From Rhizobium sp. Leaf453 (GTDB lineage Bacteria; Pseudomonadota; Alphaproteobacteria; Rhizobiales; Rhizobiaceae): a DNA stretch of 64,000 nt. The notes beneath the pieces were generated by a model. It was not told where the DNA came from, did no database searches, and worked only from the letters and a program-made list of their open reading frames with translations. Where the stretch lies: NCBI RefSeq assembly GCF_001425605.1, contig NZ_LMRG01000006.1, forward strand, positions 245,209 through 309,208. Direction: 5' to 3'. The number at the start of each line of letters is the position of its first letter. Position 1 is the first letter of the stretch. This document shows positions 24,425-32,179 of this stretch, one piece after another. A program made the translations under genes and the position numbers.

Positions 24425-25519
24425 GGCTTGCGGCGATGCAATCGATCCGCGCGTCGCGAATTTTGGCTGCAGCGCGAGATATTGCGGCGCGCTGTCGTCG
24501 CCTTCGATGCGCGACAGCATGAGGCGTGCAGCCGCTTCCCCCATTTCGGTCAGCGGCTGCACAACGGCCGCGATGCCGGGCTTGATGAAGCTCATCCAGT
24601 CCAGATCGTCGAAGCAGATCAGCGAAAGATCGCGGGGAATCTGCAGGTCAAGCGAGGTGATGACGTCCATTGCCGCCGCCGACATCAGGCCGTCGGCCGT
24701 AAAGAGGGCCGTCGGTCGCTCCTGTTGTTCAAGCAGCCTTTGCGTTTCCTTGCGGGCGAGTTCCGAGGAATAGACGCCGACACGGCCGATGAGATCGGGA
24801 TCAAGCGGGATGCCCGCATTTCGCAGGGCGTCGATATAGCCATAGAGACGCTGCCAGCTGGGAAAGAGCGTCGACGAATCGAGCGCATCCCGCTCGACGG
24901 CCTTAAGGAAATCCGTGATATCGCCGCCTTCCCAGCGCTCAAGTTCTGCGACAAGCCCGATGCGGCGATGTCCGGCATGGGTCAGCCGCGTGATGCAATC
25001 GCGAGAGGCTGCGCGGTTGTCGACGCAGACCGCATCGGCGGCGAGGTTCTTGATCGCGCGGTCGATCAGCACCACCGGGCAACCGTCACGGACAGCGGCC
25101 TGGAGATGCTTGGAGTCGGAGAGATCGGACGGTGCGATGATCAATCCATCCACCTGCTTTTCCCTGAGCAGCTGGACGGCTTCCAGCTCCCGCTCGATCT
25201 GTTCGTCACTGTTGGTCAAAAGAATGCCGAAGCCGGCGGCACGGGTGACATCGGCGACGCCCCGCAGGATGCTGGCATAAAACGGGCTCTGGATATCGCC
25301 GGCCACGACGCCGATCGTCTTGGTTTTGCCGGTAATCAGGCCGCGGGCAAGGAGATTGGGACGATACCCCAGTTCCTCGGCCGCCTGCTTCACCTTGTCC
25401 TTGATCTCCTGGCGCGAATAGCCGTAGCCGCCGAGCACACGGCCGGCCGTTGCCGTGCTGACGCCGGCGTGTTTCGCAACCTCGGTGATCGTTACCTTGT
25501 CCTGCCGCTTGTCGTTCAT
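24419..25519 (-). CDS. LacI-family repressor of the Amadori locus
   Basis: The 366-residue regulator has an N-terminal helix-turn-helix (VTITEVAKHAGVSTATAGRV, about residues 9-35), the YRPNLLARGLITGKTKTIGV hinge, and a periplasmic-binding-protein-like effector domain (PFYASILRGVADVTRAAGFG, ALFTADGLMSAAAMDVITSL, LICFDDLDWMSFIKPGIAAV). ATG at 25519 is preferred over a longer frame. It lies between the catabolic genes and the divergent transporter operon. The identical palindromes at 23534 and 25616 are very probably its operators, with a sugar or Amadori compound as inducer. Confidence 0.92.
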   Translation of the reverse strand: MNDKRQDKVTITEVAKHAGVSTATAGRVLGGYGYSRQEIKDKVKQAAEELGYRPNLLARGLITGKTKTIGVVAGDIQSPFYASILRGVADVTRAAGFGILLTNSDEQIERELEAVQLLREKQVDGLIIAPSDLSDSKHLQAAVRDGCPVVLIDRAIKNLAADAVCVDNRAASRDCITRLTHAGHRRIGLVAELERWEGGDITDFLKAVERDALDSSTLFPSWQRLYGYIDALRNAGIPLDPDLIGRVGVYSSELARKETQRLLEQQERPTALFTADGLMSAAAMDVITSLDLQIPRDLSLICFDDLDWMSFIKPGIAAVVQPLTEMGEAAARLMLSRIEGDDSAPQYLALQPKFATRGSIASPQAL

Positions 25520-25585
25520 GACCCTCGTTCTTCCTTGTCCCTGCGGACTCTGCCGGCCCCGCGGCATATGTGTCGAATTTCTCAC

Positions 25586-25616
25586 TTGACGAAAAACAAA
25601 AAGCAATGCCTATAAT
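25586..25616 (+). promoter_or_regulatory. Promoter of the Amadori-type ABC transporter operon
   Basis: TTGACG (25586-25591) and TATAAT (25611-25616) are spaced by 19 bases, slightly longer than ideal, with an A-rich spacer. The LacI-type operator begins at the last base of the -10 box, the classic layout for repression by blocking polymerase. Confidence 0.7.
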
Positions 25617-25633
25617 GTGAGAACGTTCGCACA
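25616..25633. promoter_or_regulatory. LacI-type operator of the transporter operon
   Basis: TGTGAGAACGTTCGCACA is the exact reverse complement of the site at 23534-23551. It overlaps the end of the -10 box of the transporter promoter and lies 97 bases from the divergent LacI gene start. Confidence 0.85.
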
Positions 25634-25705
25634 ATTTCACATCCAAGGCAATCGGATGGACCGGTGGACGCGGGAACTGAGGACAAAAGGGGAAGGACCA
25701 CAGAG

Positions 25706-26578
25706 ATGGCATACCAATCGGGAATAAACCTGTTGCGGGCAGCGAGCCTTGCCGGGGCGCTGTTTGCGTCCGCACTTTCCGCGCATGCCGCAGAAGGCGA
25801 CAAGGCGCTGCACGATGCGCTTTCGGAAAGTTACAAGTCCAACGGCGTCAACATCGCCGTCTTCAACGACTGGCCGCCGGATGAATTTGTCGAGAACGGC
25901 GAATTGAAAGGCTGGAGCGTCGATATGGCCAAGGCCATGTCCGAGCGCCTGGGCGTGCCGTTCAAGTTTGATCCGACCAGCTTCGACGTGATCATTCCAG
26001 GTCTTGCCAGCAAGCGTTACGACGCCGGCTTCTCGTCCTTCGGTGTCACCACGGAACGTCTCGAAGTTCTCGACTTCATTCCGCAGCGCAAGGAAGGCAC
26101 CGGTTACGCTTTCCTGAAAGGCAAGGATCTGAAGCTTGGCGAAGAGAAGGATCTCTGCGGCCATAGCGTCGCGCTTCTCACTGGCGCTTGGGACTTCCAG
26201 TACCTGACCAAGGTCAGCGACGAAACCTGCGTTGCCGGCGGTCTCAAGCCGATCGAGCTGCAGCAGTTCACCACACAGAACGCAGCGGAACTTGCCGTTT
26301 CCTCCGGCCGTGTCGAAATCGTTGCCGCGGGCTCTGCGAAGCTTGCCTATCTTGCCAAGCAGACAGGCAAGTTCGATATGGCCGGCTTCATCAGCAATGC
26401 CGTGTATAACGGCATCGGCGTGCGCAAGGGCGATCCGCTCGGCCCGGCGCTCAAGGGTGCGCTTCAGGCGATGATGGATGATGGTTCCTACAAGGCGATC
26501 ATGGCAAACTGGGGCGTCGATGGCGCGGGCATGCTTGATAAGGCAATCCTCGTCACCAAGGACGACCCGAATCCCTGA
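25706..26578 (+). CDS. Amino-acid-type ABC transporter substrate-binding protein (SBP family 3)
   Basis: The 290-residue exported receptor starts at ATG 25706 (site AAGGGGAAGGACC upstream). The signal peptide covers NLLRAASLAGALFASALSAH, ending in AHA. The mature protein shows the family-3 features VNIAVFNDWPPDEFVENGEL, GWSVDMAKAMSERLGVPFKF and DAGFSSFGVTTERLEVLDFI. In this context the ligand is probably an Amadori compound or opine-like sugar-amino acid, as known for the related Soc-type receptors of agrobacteria. That ligand is inferred. It is followed by a strong hairpin and the permease gene. Confidence 0.92.
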   Translation: MAYQSGINLLRAASLAGALFASALSAHAAEGDKALHDALSESYKSNGVNIAVFNDWPPDEFVENGELKGWSVDMAKAMSERLGVPFKFDPTSFDVIIPGLASKRYDAGFSSFGVTTERLEVLDFIPQRKEGTGYAFLKGKDLKLGEEKDLCGHSVALLTGAWDFQYLTKVSDETCVAGGLKPIELQQFTTQNAAELAVSSGRVEIVAAGSAKLAYLAKQTGKFDMAGFISNAVYNGIGVRKGDPLGPALKGALQAMMDDGSYKAIMANWGVDGAGMLDKAILVTKDDPNP

Positions 26579-26588
26579 TCCTGCATAA

Positions 26589-26616
26589 GGTCCGGAACGC
26601 AGATCCGTTCCGGACC
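26589..26616 (+). promoter_or_regulatory. Perfect 11-bp hairpin between receptor and permease genes
   Basis: GGTCCGGAACG and CGTTCCGGACC flank a 6-base loop in the 59-base space after the receptor gene. Hairpins here commonly protect the receptor mRNA from 3' decay or reduce read-through, giving more receptor than permease. CCCCTTCTG follows, so partial termination is possible. Confidence 0.65.
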
Positions 26617-26637
26617 CCTTCTGAAGAAAGATGCAGC

Positions 26638-27576
26638 ATGGCTGTTTCAGACAAGACGCCAGTCCAGCGACCGGACATTCACTCCGCCAAACTCGTCGAT
26701 GTCTTCCATCCCTCCTGGTGGATTGGTGGCGCTGTTCTGCTCGGCTTGGCAGCGCTGTTCATAAGGCTCCTCGTGACCAACGAGAACCTGCAATGGAGCG
26801 TGGTCTGGCAATATCTGTTCAGCCCGGAAATCCTCGCCGGGCTCGGTCGCACTCTGATGCTGACCTTCCTCTCGATGATCATCGGTTTGATCATCGGCAC
26901 GCTCATCGCCATCATGCGGCTGTCGCGCAATCCGGTGTTTCAGGCGGCAAGCTGGGCATGGATCTGGTTTTTCCGCGGCGTTCCGCCCCTGGTGCAGCTG
27001 GTCTTCTGGTACAATCTTGGACTGCTGATCCCCGAGGTGTCGATCGGCATTCCCTTCGGCCCGACCCTCTGGTCCGCCGAGACCAATCAATTGATCACGC
27101 CGCTCAGCGCCGCCTTGCTTGGGCTGGCCTTTACCGAAAGCGCCTATGCCGCTGAAATGATCCGTGCCGGCATCCAGGCGATCAATGTCGGCCAGACGGA
27201 GGCGGCTGCCACGCTCGGCATGACCCAAGCCCAGACGCTGCGCCGTATCGTGCTGCCGCAGGCGCTGCGCATCATCGTTCCGCCCATCGGCAACGATACG
27301 ATTTCGATGTTGAAATTCACCTCGCTTGTCAGCGTGCTGGCTCTTCCGGACCTCTTGTATTCGGCCCAGATGATCTATTCCCGCACCTATCAGACGATTC
27401 CGCTGCTGATCGTCGCGACGATCTGGTATCTGGTGCTCTCCACTATCCTGACGCTGGTCGAGCATTACATCGAACACCGCCTGAAGGACGGCGCGCCGAT
27501 CGATCTGCAGCTGGTTCTGAAGTCCTTGTTCAAAAGCAAGTTCTGGGGCCTGCGCCGCGGGGAGGTGATGCCATGA
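26638..27576 (+). CDS. Amino-acid-type ABC permease (HisM/GlnP type)
   Basis: The 312-residue permease is longer than usual because of cytoplasmic extensions at both ends. The core has the polar amino-acid permease signatures [57 protein letters not shown] with the EAA loop [20 protein letters not shown], and [21 protein letters not shown] single permease, presumably a homodimer, serves the transporter. It overlaps the ATPase gene by 4 bases (ATGA). Confidence 0.93.
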   Translation: MAVSDKTPVQRPDIHSAKLVDVFHPSWWIGGAVLLGLAALFIRLLVTNENLQWSVVWQYLFSPEILAGLGRTLMLTFLSMIIGLIIGTLIAIMRLSRNPVFQAASWAWIWFFRGVPPLVQLVFWYNLGLLIPEVSIGIPFGPTLWSAETNQLITPLSAALLGLAFTESAYAAEMIRAGIQAINVGQTEAAATLGMTQAQTLRRIVLPQALRIIVPPIGNDTISMLKFTSLVSVLALPDLLYSAQMIYSRTYQTIPLLIVATIWYLVLSTILTLVEHYIEHRLKDGAPIDLQLVLKSLFKSKFWGLRRGEVMP

Positions 27577-28334
27577 TGCCGCTTCTGAATGTCGAGCGCC
27601 TGTCGAAGAGTTTTGGAACGCATCAGGTTCTGAAGAGCATCGATTTCACGGTTTCCGCTGGCGAAGTTACCTGCATCGTCGGCCCTTCCGGTTCCGGCAA
27701 GAGCACGCTCTTGCGCTGTCTCAACTATCTCGAAGTACCAACGTCCGGTGCGATTTATCTCGAAGGTGAACCGGTTGGCGTCCGCTGGCGCGGCAACAAG
27801 CTTTTCCGCATGTCGTTCAACGAGCTTTCCGTGCAGCGCCAGAAGATGGGAATGGTGTTCCAGGGCTTCCACCTCTTCCCGCACAAGACGGCGCTCGAAA
27901 ACATCATCGAGGCACCGGTCATCGTCAAGGGCAAGAGCCGGCAGCAGGCGACGGAAGAGGCCCTGTTGCTGCTGGACAAGGTTGGCCTGCGTGAACGGGC
28001 CGATTATTACCCGAAGCAGCTTTCAGGCGGCCAGCAGCAGCGTGTCGCAATCGCACGTGCTCTTGCGATGCAGCCGACGCTCATGCTGTTCGACGAGCCG
28101 ACCTCGGCGCTCGACCCCGAGCTGGTGGGCGAGGTTCTCGCGGTCATGCGCCAGCTTGCCGAAGAGGGCATGACCATGGTGGTCGTCACCCACGAAATGT
28201 CCTTTGCCCGGGATGTGGCGGATCATCTCGTGTTCATGGATGGCGGTGTCATCGTCGAGGCGGGCAATCCGCGCGACGTTTTGAGCAATCCGCAGCACAG
28301 CCGCACACGCTCGTTTCTTGCCCGTGTTCTCTAA
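27573..28334 (+). CDS. Amino-acid-type ABC ATPase
   Basis: A 253-residue ATPase with Walker [11 protein letters not shown]-loop [10 protein letters not shown], signature [15 protein letters not shown], Walker [15 protein letters not shown] and switch His in VVTHEMSF. Size and motifs match the GlnQ/HisP group. It powers the permease encoded with a 4-base overlap upstream. An enzyme of the ornithine cyclodeaminase family begins 10 bases downstream. Confidence 0.95.
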   Translation: MMPLLNVERLSKSFGTHQVLKSIDFTVSAGEVTCIVGPSGSGKSTLLRCLNYLEVPTSGAIYLEGEPVGVRWRGNKLFRMSFNELSVQRQKMGMVFQGFHLFPHKTALENIIEAPVIVKGKSRQQATEEALLLLDKVGLRERADYYPKQLSGGQQQRVAIARALAMQPTLMLFDEPTSALDPELVGEVLAVMRQLAEEGMTMVVVTHEMSFARDVADHLVFMDGGVIVEAGNPRDVLSNPQHSRTRSFLARVL

Positions 28335-28344
28335 AGGAATTGAA

Positions 28345-29289
28345 ATGCGCCACTTCGATGCCGAGCAGGTTCATCGTGTCCTTGATTATCCTGGTCTTGT
28401 CGAGGCATTGCGGACAGCCCATCGCAGTGGCGCGATGCCGCAGATGCATGTCACCGTGCTGAGCGACAGCGAGAAGGAGGAGAACAAGTTTGTCTCGCTT
28501 CTATCCTGGGCCGCTGGCGATGTGATTGCGGTCAAGATGGTGGGGGTTTTCCCAGGCAATCCCGGTTTATCGCCACCGCAGGCCTCCGTGCAGGGGCTGG
28601 TCGCCTTGTTCAACGGCAAGACCGGCGGCGCGCTGGCCACCTGCGATGGTGCTGCCCTCACGTTTCGCAAGACGGCCGCCGATTCCGCACTGGGCGTCGA
28701 TCTTCTGGCAAACCCGGATGCTGAAGTGTTGCTCGTGGTTGGTGCCGGCGGGCTCGCGCCGCATGTCATCGAAGCGCATACCAGCGTGCGGCCGGCGATC
28801 CGGAAAGTGCTGATCTGGAACCGCAACTTTGCCAAGGCCGAAGCGCTGGCGTCTGAACTGCGAAAGGGCGGGCGGGAGATTTCGGCCGTTTCCGTTCTCG
28901 ACGATGCTGTCGCGCAAGCCGACATTATCTCCTGCGTCACCATGGCCACCGAGCCACTGATCCGCGGCGCACTCCTGAGGCCCGGCACCCATGTCGATCT
29001 CATCGGGGCCTATACGCCCGAAATGCGCGAGGCGGATAACGATGTTGTCCGGCGGGCCGGTCGGCTGTTCGTCGATACGCGAAACAACAGCGAGGGCTCT
29101 GGAGATGTGGCGGGGCCGCTTGCCGCCGGCATCATCACACGCACCGACATCGTGGCGGATCTCTTCGAGCTATGCAGCGGCCTCAATACGGGCCGTCGTT
29201 CGCCGGAGGAAATCACAGTCTATAAGAACGTCGGCGGCGGCCATCTGGACATGTTCGCGGCCAAACATCTCCTTGCGATAGGAACATGA
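28345..29289 (+). CDS. Ornithine cyclodeaminase/mu-crystallin-family enzyme
   Basis: The 314-residue enzyme carries the NAD(P)-binding GAGGLAPHVIEAHTSVRP segment, the upstream catalytic region with KMVGVFPGNPG, and the late GAYTPEMREADNDVVRRAGR and VADLFELCSG segments. Family members are ornithine cyclodeaminases, alanine/ketimine dehydrogenases and opine-type dehydrogenases. In this operon it may act on the amino acid or imine released from the imported compound; that is an inference. Start ATG at 28345 follows AAAGGAATTGAA, 10 bases after the ATPase stop. Confidence 0.85.
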   Translation: MRHFDAEQVHRVLDYPGLVEALRTAHRSGAMPQMHVTVLSDSEKEENKFVSLLSWAAGDVIAVKMVGVFPGNPGLSPPQASVQGLVALFNGKTGGALATCDGAALTFRKTAADSALGVDLLANPDAEVLLVVGAGGLAPHVIEAHTSVRPAIRKVLIWNRNFAKAEALASELRKGGREISAVSVLDDAVAQADIISCVTMATEPLIRGALLRPGTHVDLIGAYTPEMREADNDVVRRAGRLFVDTRNNSEGSGDVAGPLAAGIITRTDIVADLFELCSGLNTGRRSPEEITVYKNVGGGHLDMFAAKHLLAIGT

Positions 29290-29444
29290 GGATACCTGTT
29301 GGTTTCCGCGCAGTCGCGTGGAAATCGAGCAAGCGTTGGTCTAAACATATAAATTAGCTCAACTATTTGTCCGCATCCCGACCGGCTCATTCTGCGCGGA
29401 AACAAAATGGCTTCCCCTCGGCAGTTCATCAGGGCTAAATCAAT

Positions 29445-29723
29445 CTAGCCGACCTGTCCGGTGAAACGGGGCAGATAGCCGAGATCGTCGTCGGTTTCCG
29501 GAGGAGGGGTCGGTGTCGTGGATTTCAGATCGCCGAGATCGATGCCAACCGTTCGTGCCGCGATGAGGGATTTTTCGAGTTGGCAGCTGGGCTTGCCGTT
29601 CTCCAGGTCGACGATGAAACGTTCACCGGTCCCGCAACGTTCGGCAAGCTGGGCCTGGGTCCAGCCCTGCTTTTTCCTGTGTTCTCGAACAAGTGCGCCG
29701 AACTCTGCGGCCGAACGGATCAT
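29445..29723 (-). CDS. HipB-like XRE regulator without partner
   Basis: A 92-residue protein with a Cro/C1 helix-turn-helix, FGALVREHRKKQGWTQAQLA and RCGTGERFIVDLENGKPSCQ, followed by a short Pro-rich tail (STTPTPPPETDDDLGYLP). This is the y4mF/HipB type, normally followed by a hipA kinase gene. No hipA follows within the 150 bases before the next gene, so it is an orphan or a decayed toxin-antitoxin half. It is divergent from the small gene at 29777. Confidence 0.85.
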   Translation of the reverse strand: MIRSAAEFGALVREHRKKQGWTQAQLAERCGTGERFIVDLENGKPSCQLEKSLIAARTVGIDLGDLKSTTPTPPPETDDDLGYLPRFTGQVG

Positions 29724-29776
29724 GATACGCTCTCCTGATATCGAGCTTACCGTACAGGAAGAATTTTTAAGAATCC

Positions 29777-30028
29777 ATGAAAACTTACCGAAGAGGAAGG
29801 AATCTCATCCATCTGGGAAATCCTCCCGATCGGGAAGGTGCAAATCCTGTACTTGATCACCATGGAAGTTTTGTTAAGCTGAGGTCGAATGGAGGCGAGA
29901 CGATTTGCTCGCCTAGAGTTTTACACGAACTCGTCAGCGAAATGTCCAATAAGGCGCTCGTACTGTTCAAAGACTGCGGAGTGACGTATATTTACGTCGT
30001 CTTGTGCGAGGAACATCCTCCCAACTGA
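29777..30028 (+). CDS. Small unknown protein before the HNH gene
   Basis: An 83-residue protein with basic N-terminus and a C-terminal half of alternating strands (ALVLFKDCGVTYIYVVLCEE). No family is recognised. It is 61 bases upstream of the HNH nuclease gene in the same direction, so the two may be co-expressed. Composition looks like a real protein but the evidence is modest. Confidence 0.5.
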   Translation: MKTYRRGRNLIHLGNPPDREGANPVLDHHGSFVKLRSNGGETICSPRVLHELVSEMSNKALVLFKDCGVTYIYVVLCEEHPPN

Positions 30029-30089
30029 GGGGTGGCCGTATCCGGCCATTGCACGTCCGCTTCAGCAATGAAGCAAAGGACGTGGACTC

Positions 30090-30464
30090 ATGCCATCAAA
30101 CAAAATGAAGAATCTGAGAAAACAGGCTGCGCAGCGCCAAGGCGGGCGATGCTTCTATTGTGAACTGCCGATGTGGGACGACAGTCCACGAGAGTTCATC
30201 GTGCACTATGGACTTTCGCCGGGTCTGGCAAAGCAGTTTCAATGCACGGCCGAGCATGTCGAAGCGAGAAGAGATGGCGGCAAGGACGTCGCACCGAACA
30301 TCGTCGCTGCCTGCCTCTTCTGCAACACAACGCGACACAAGGCGAAGCATCCCGTGGACGCGACCACCCACGCTGCCGTCGTGCGTTCCAGACTGGAGAA
30401 GGGCAGGTGGCACCCGCCGCAGGTAAAAACCGCCTTCTGCCAAAGAACAGCGCCACCGGTCTGA
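30090..30464 (+). CDS. HNH-family nuclease (124 residues)
   Basis: A small HNH endonuclease: a CFYCELP zinc pair near residue 24, the CTAEHVEARRDGGKD core with the catalytic His (AEHV), VAPNIVAACLFCN with the Asn and the second Cys pair, and NTTRHKAKH with the final His. The protein is basic and soluble and probably cuts DNA in a metal-dependent way. Stand-alone HNH proteins of this size occur in phage remnants, defence islands and restriction-like systems; no methylase is nearby. Start is the ATG at 30090. Confidence 0.85.
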   Translation: MPSNKMKNLRKQAAQRQGGRCFYCELPMWDDSPREFIVHYGLSPGLAKQFQCTAEHVEARRDGGKDVAPNIVAACLFCNTTRHKAKHPVDATTHAAVVRSRLEKGRWHPPQVKTAFCQRTAPPV

Positions 30465-30637
30465 GCCGTACAGGCTCCGCGATCATCCCGATCGCGAGAT
30501 CAAATCAGGGTCAGACAACGCTCGAAAAACGTCGACTTGCCAAAATGTATCGCGCAATGTATCGCTCGAAGTATCGTAATCGGGCTTATCTGTCAGTATA
30601 TTGGCGGAAACCCTCTGGTTTTGCTCTAATTGGGGAA

Positions 30638-30657
30638 GAGTCCCACCCTCTCCGCCA
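30638..30657 (+). other. tRNA-Ser 3'-end-like sequence (candidate att scar)
   Basis: GAGTCCCACCCTCTCCGCCA matches the 3' end, including CCA, that I know from alphaproteobacterial tRNA-Ser genes except for one base (GAG for GAA). No 5' part of a tRNA precedes it. Integrases often leave such a 3' copy at one border of a genomic island. Confidence 0.5.
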
Positions 30658-31115
30658 TAACTGAACCATGGACCACAAGGTCTTCCCCTAAATATGCTTG
30701 ATCTCTAACGGTCTTGTTATGCGTTGTCGCAATTGACGCGGGCCAAACTCTAGGCACGAGTCGGTTACCGACGCCTCAGCCTGCTTCCTACTAAGATGAG
30801 CTTTCTACTTGCTCTCACCTTCAAACTTCCGCGTTGAAGTCGCTGTTGTCGCAAGTGTCGTGAACCCACTCATCGTTATGACAGCATGAGACTGGATCGG
30901 AAGGGCCTCACAAAGGCTGCCGGTGGTAATGATCAGGCCTGCAGGGACACTTTCCGTCAGGCTGTTCGCGAAGAGAAGAAAGGCGGCGACCGGGTCATCA
31001 TTGGGATGCCAACCGGGACCGGTGCCGGGATAATCCGTGACTGCGCTCCAGGAGAATACTGCGCATGACGTTAATTTGAAATGTCATGCGCTCAATTTAT
31101 GTGCACTCGACATCC

Positions 31116-31144
31116 TTGACTTCAAATTAGGCGCCCACTAACAA
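31116..31144 (+). promoter_or_regulatory. Candidate promoter of the BMP-type importer operon
   Basis: TTGACT at 31116-31121 and the weak TAACAA at 31139-31144 are 17 bases apart, 36 bases before the first gene. The -35 is good and the -10 poor, which would fit an activated or regulated promoter. Confidence 0.4.
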
Positions 31145-31150
31145 TTTTCA

Positions 31151-31168
31151 CCAGTTGGTAAAAACTGG
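31151..31168. promoter_or_regulatory. Palindrome overlapping the ribosome site of the BMP gene
   Basis: CCAGTT and AACTGG form a perfect 6-bp inverted repeat with a 6-base spacer, immediately before and into the GGGGA ribosome site of the gene at 31181. It could be an operator for a GntR- or LacI-like repressor, or a hairpin that hides the ribosome site. Confidence 0.45.
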
Positions 31169-31180
31169 GGAACAGATCAA

Positions 31181-32167
31181 ATGACCAGCAAGCTTCTTAT
31201 GTCTCGGCGCGGCGTTCTTGCGTCGGGTCTCGCACTGAGCGCATCCGCATTCATACCATCCGTCCGTGCCGCCACGCCGATTAAAGTCGCTGGCATCCAC
31301 GGCTCGCCCGTCGAAAATGCCTGGAACTCGGTGCTGCACAAGGCGCTCCAGGACGCAGCTGCAGAGGGGGCAATCGAATACGTCTTCTCCGAGGGAGTGT
31401 CCGGAACAGACTATCCCCGCGCAATGCGCGAATATGCTGAACAGGGCGCCAAGTTGATCATCGGCGAGACCTTCCCCGTCGAGAAGCAGGCCCGCGAAGT
31501 CGCGGCTGACTATCCGGAAACCGCTTTCGTGATGGGCTCTAGCGGCAAGGAATCAGGCGATAACTTCGGGGTGTTCGGCACCTGGAACTTTGATGGCGCC
31601 TACCTCGCCGGCATGCTGGCCGGCAAAATGACCAAAAGCAACGTTGTCGGCTCCGTCGGCGCAATGCCGATCCCGGAGGTCAACATGCTGATCAATGCCT
31701 TTGCACAAGGCGTCAAGGCAGTGAACCCGGATGCCAAGCATTTGGTGACCTTCATCGGCACCTTCTTCGATCCGCCCAAAGCGCGAGAAGCGGGTCTTGC
31801 GCAGATCGACGCTGGCGCCGACATCCTGTTCGGCGAACGCATCGGCACGGCGGATGCTGCCAAGGAACGCGGCATCAAGTCGGTTGGCTCGCTGATCGAC
31901 TATACACCGCGCTACCCGGACACGGTCTTTGCGAACGCGCTCTGGAATTTCCGTCCCATCCTCAACGCCGCCATCGCCGATAACGCTGCCGGAAAACCGA
32001 CAGGCCGGGACTATACGAGCTACGGCCTGATGAAGGAAGGCGGCAGCGACATCGTGTTCGTCAAGGGCGTGGCACCCGCGGAAGCCGAGGCTGCGATGGA
32101 AGCCAAGCGCGCCGAGATCAAAGCTGGCACGTTCGAAGTTCCGAAGGTCACGGACGAGCCGAAGTAA
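31181..32167 (+). CDS. BMP-family ABC transporter substrate-binding lipoprotein-like receptor
   Basis: The 328-residue protein has a Tat-like signal (SRRGVLASGLALSASAFIPS, cut after VRA). The mature domain shows BMP/PnrA features: IKVAGIHGSPVENAWNSVLH, AKLIIGETFPVEKQ, FGVFGTWNFDGAYLAGMLAG and VGSVGAMPIPEVNMLINAFA. Members bind nucleosides, purines or related heterocycles in the periplasm. The linked amidohydrolase suggests a cytosine-, purine- or creatinine-like ligand. It is the first gene of a six-gene operon, and the ribosome site GGGGA lies 9 bases before ATG. Confidence 0.92.
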   Translation: MTSKLLMSRRGVLASGLALSASAFIPSVRAATPIKVAGIHGSPVENAWNSVLHKALQDAAAEGAIEYVFSEGVSGTDYPRAMREYAEQGAKLIIGETFPVEKQAREVAADYPETAFVMGSSGKESGDNFGVFGTWNFDGAYLAGMLAGKMTKSNVVGSVGAMPIPEVNMLINAFAQGVKAVNPDAKHLVTFIGTFFDPPKAREAGLAQIDAGADILFGERIGTADAAKERGIKSVGSLIDYTPRYPDTVFANALWNFRPILNAAIADNAAGKPTGRDYTSYGLMKEGGSDIVFVKGVAPAEAEAAMEAKRAEIKAGTFEVPKVTDEPK

Positions 32168-32179
32168 TAAGGCTCGGCA

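Larger units (their letters stand above)
30465..31180. other. Gap with repeats and a tRNA-Ser-like scar
   Basis: No gene is supported here. At about 30545-30577 a short direct repeat occurs (ATGTATCGC twice, then AGTATCG). At 30638-30657 lies a tRNA-Ser 3'-end-like sequence. A plus-strand frame at 30886-31068 with RVIIGMPTGTGAGIIRDCAP may be a decayed gene tail. The control region of the importer operon follows. Confidence 0.5.

Noticed and set aside
24428-25615. 395-residue plus-strand frame opposite the LacI gene
   Set aside because: Mirror of the LacI-family coding frame; the LacI product has a complete helix-turn-helix and effector domain.
26647-27477. 276-residue minus-strand frame opposite the amino-acid permease
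   Set aside because: Composition is Asp/Gln/Arg-rich as expected of an antisense frame; the plus-strand permease is clear.
30545-30577. CRISPR-like repeat
   Set aside because: Only two to three 7-9-base copies without spacers of regular length; no cas genes in the window.
30173-30664. 163-residue plus-strand frame overlapping the HNH gene
   Set aside because: Out of frame with the HNH protein, whose Cys and His motif is clear; the extension past 30464 has no domain.
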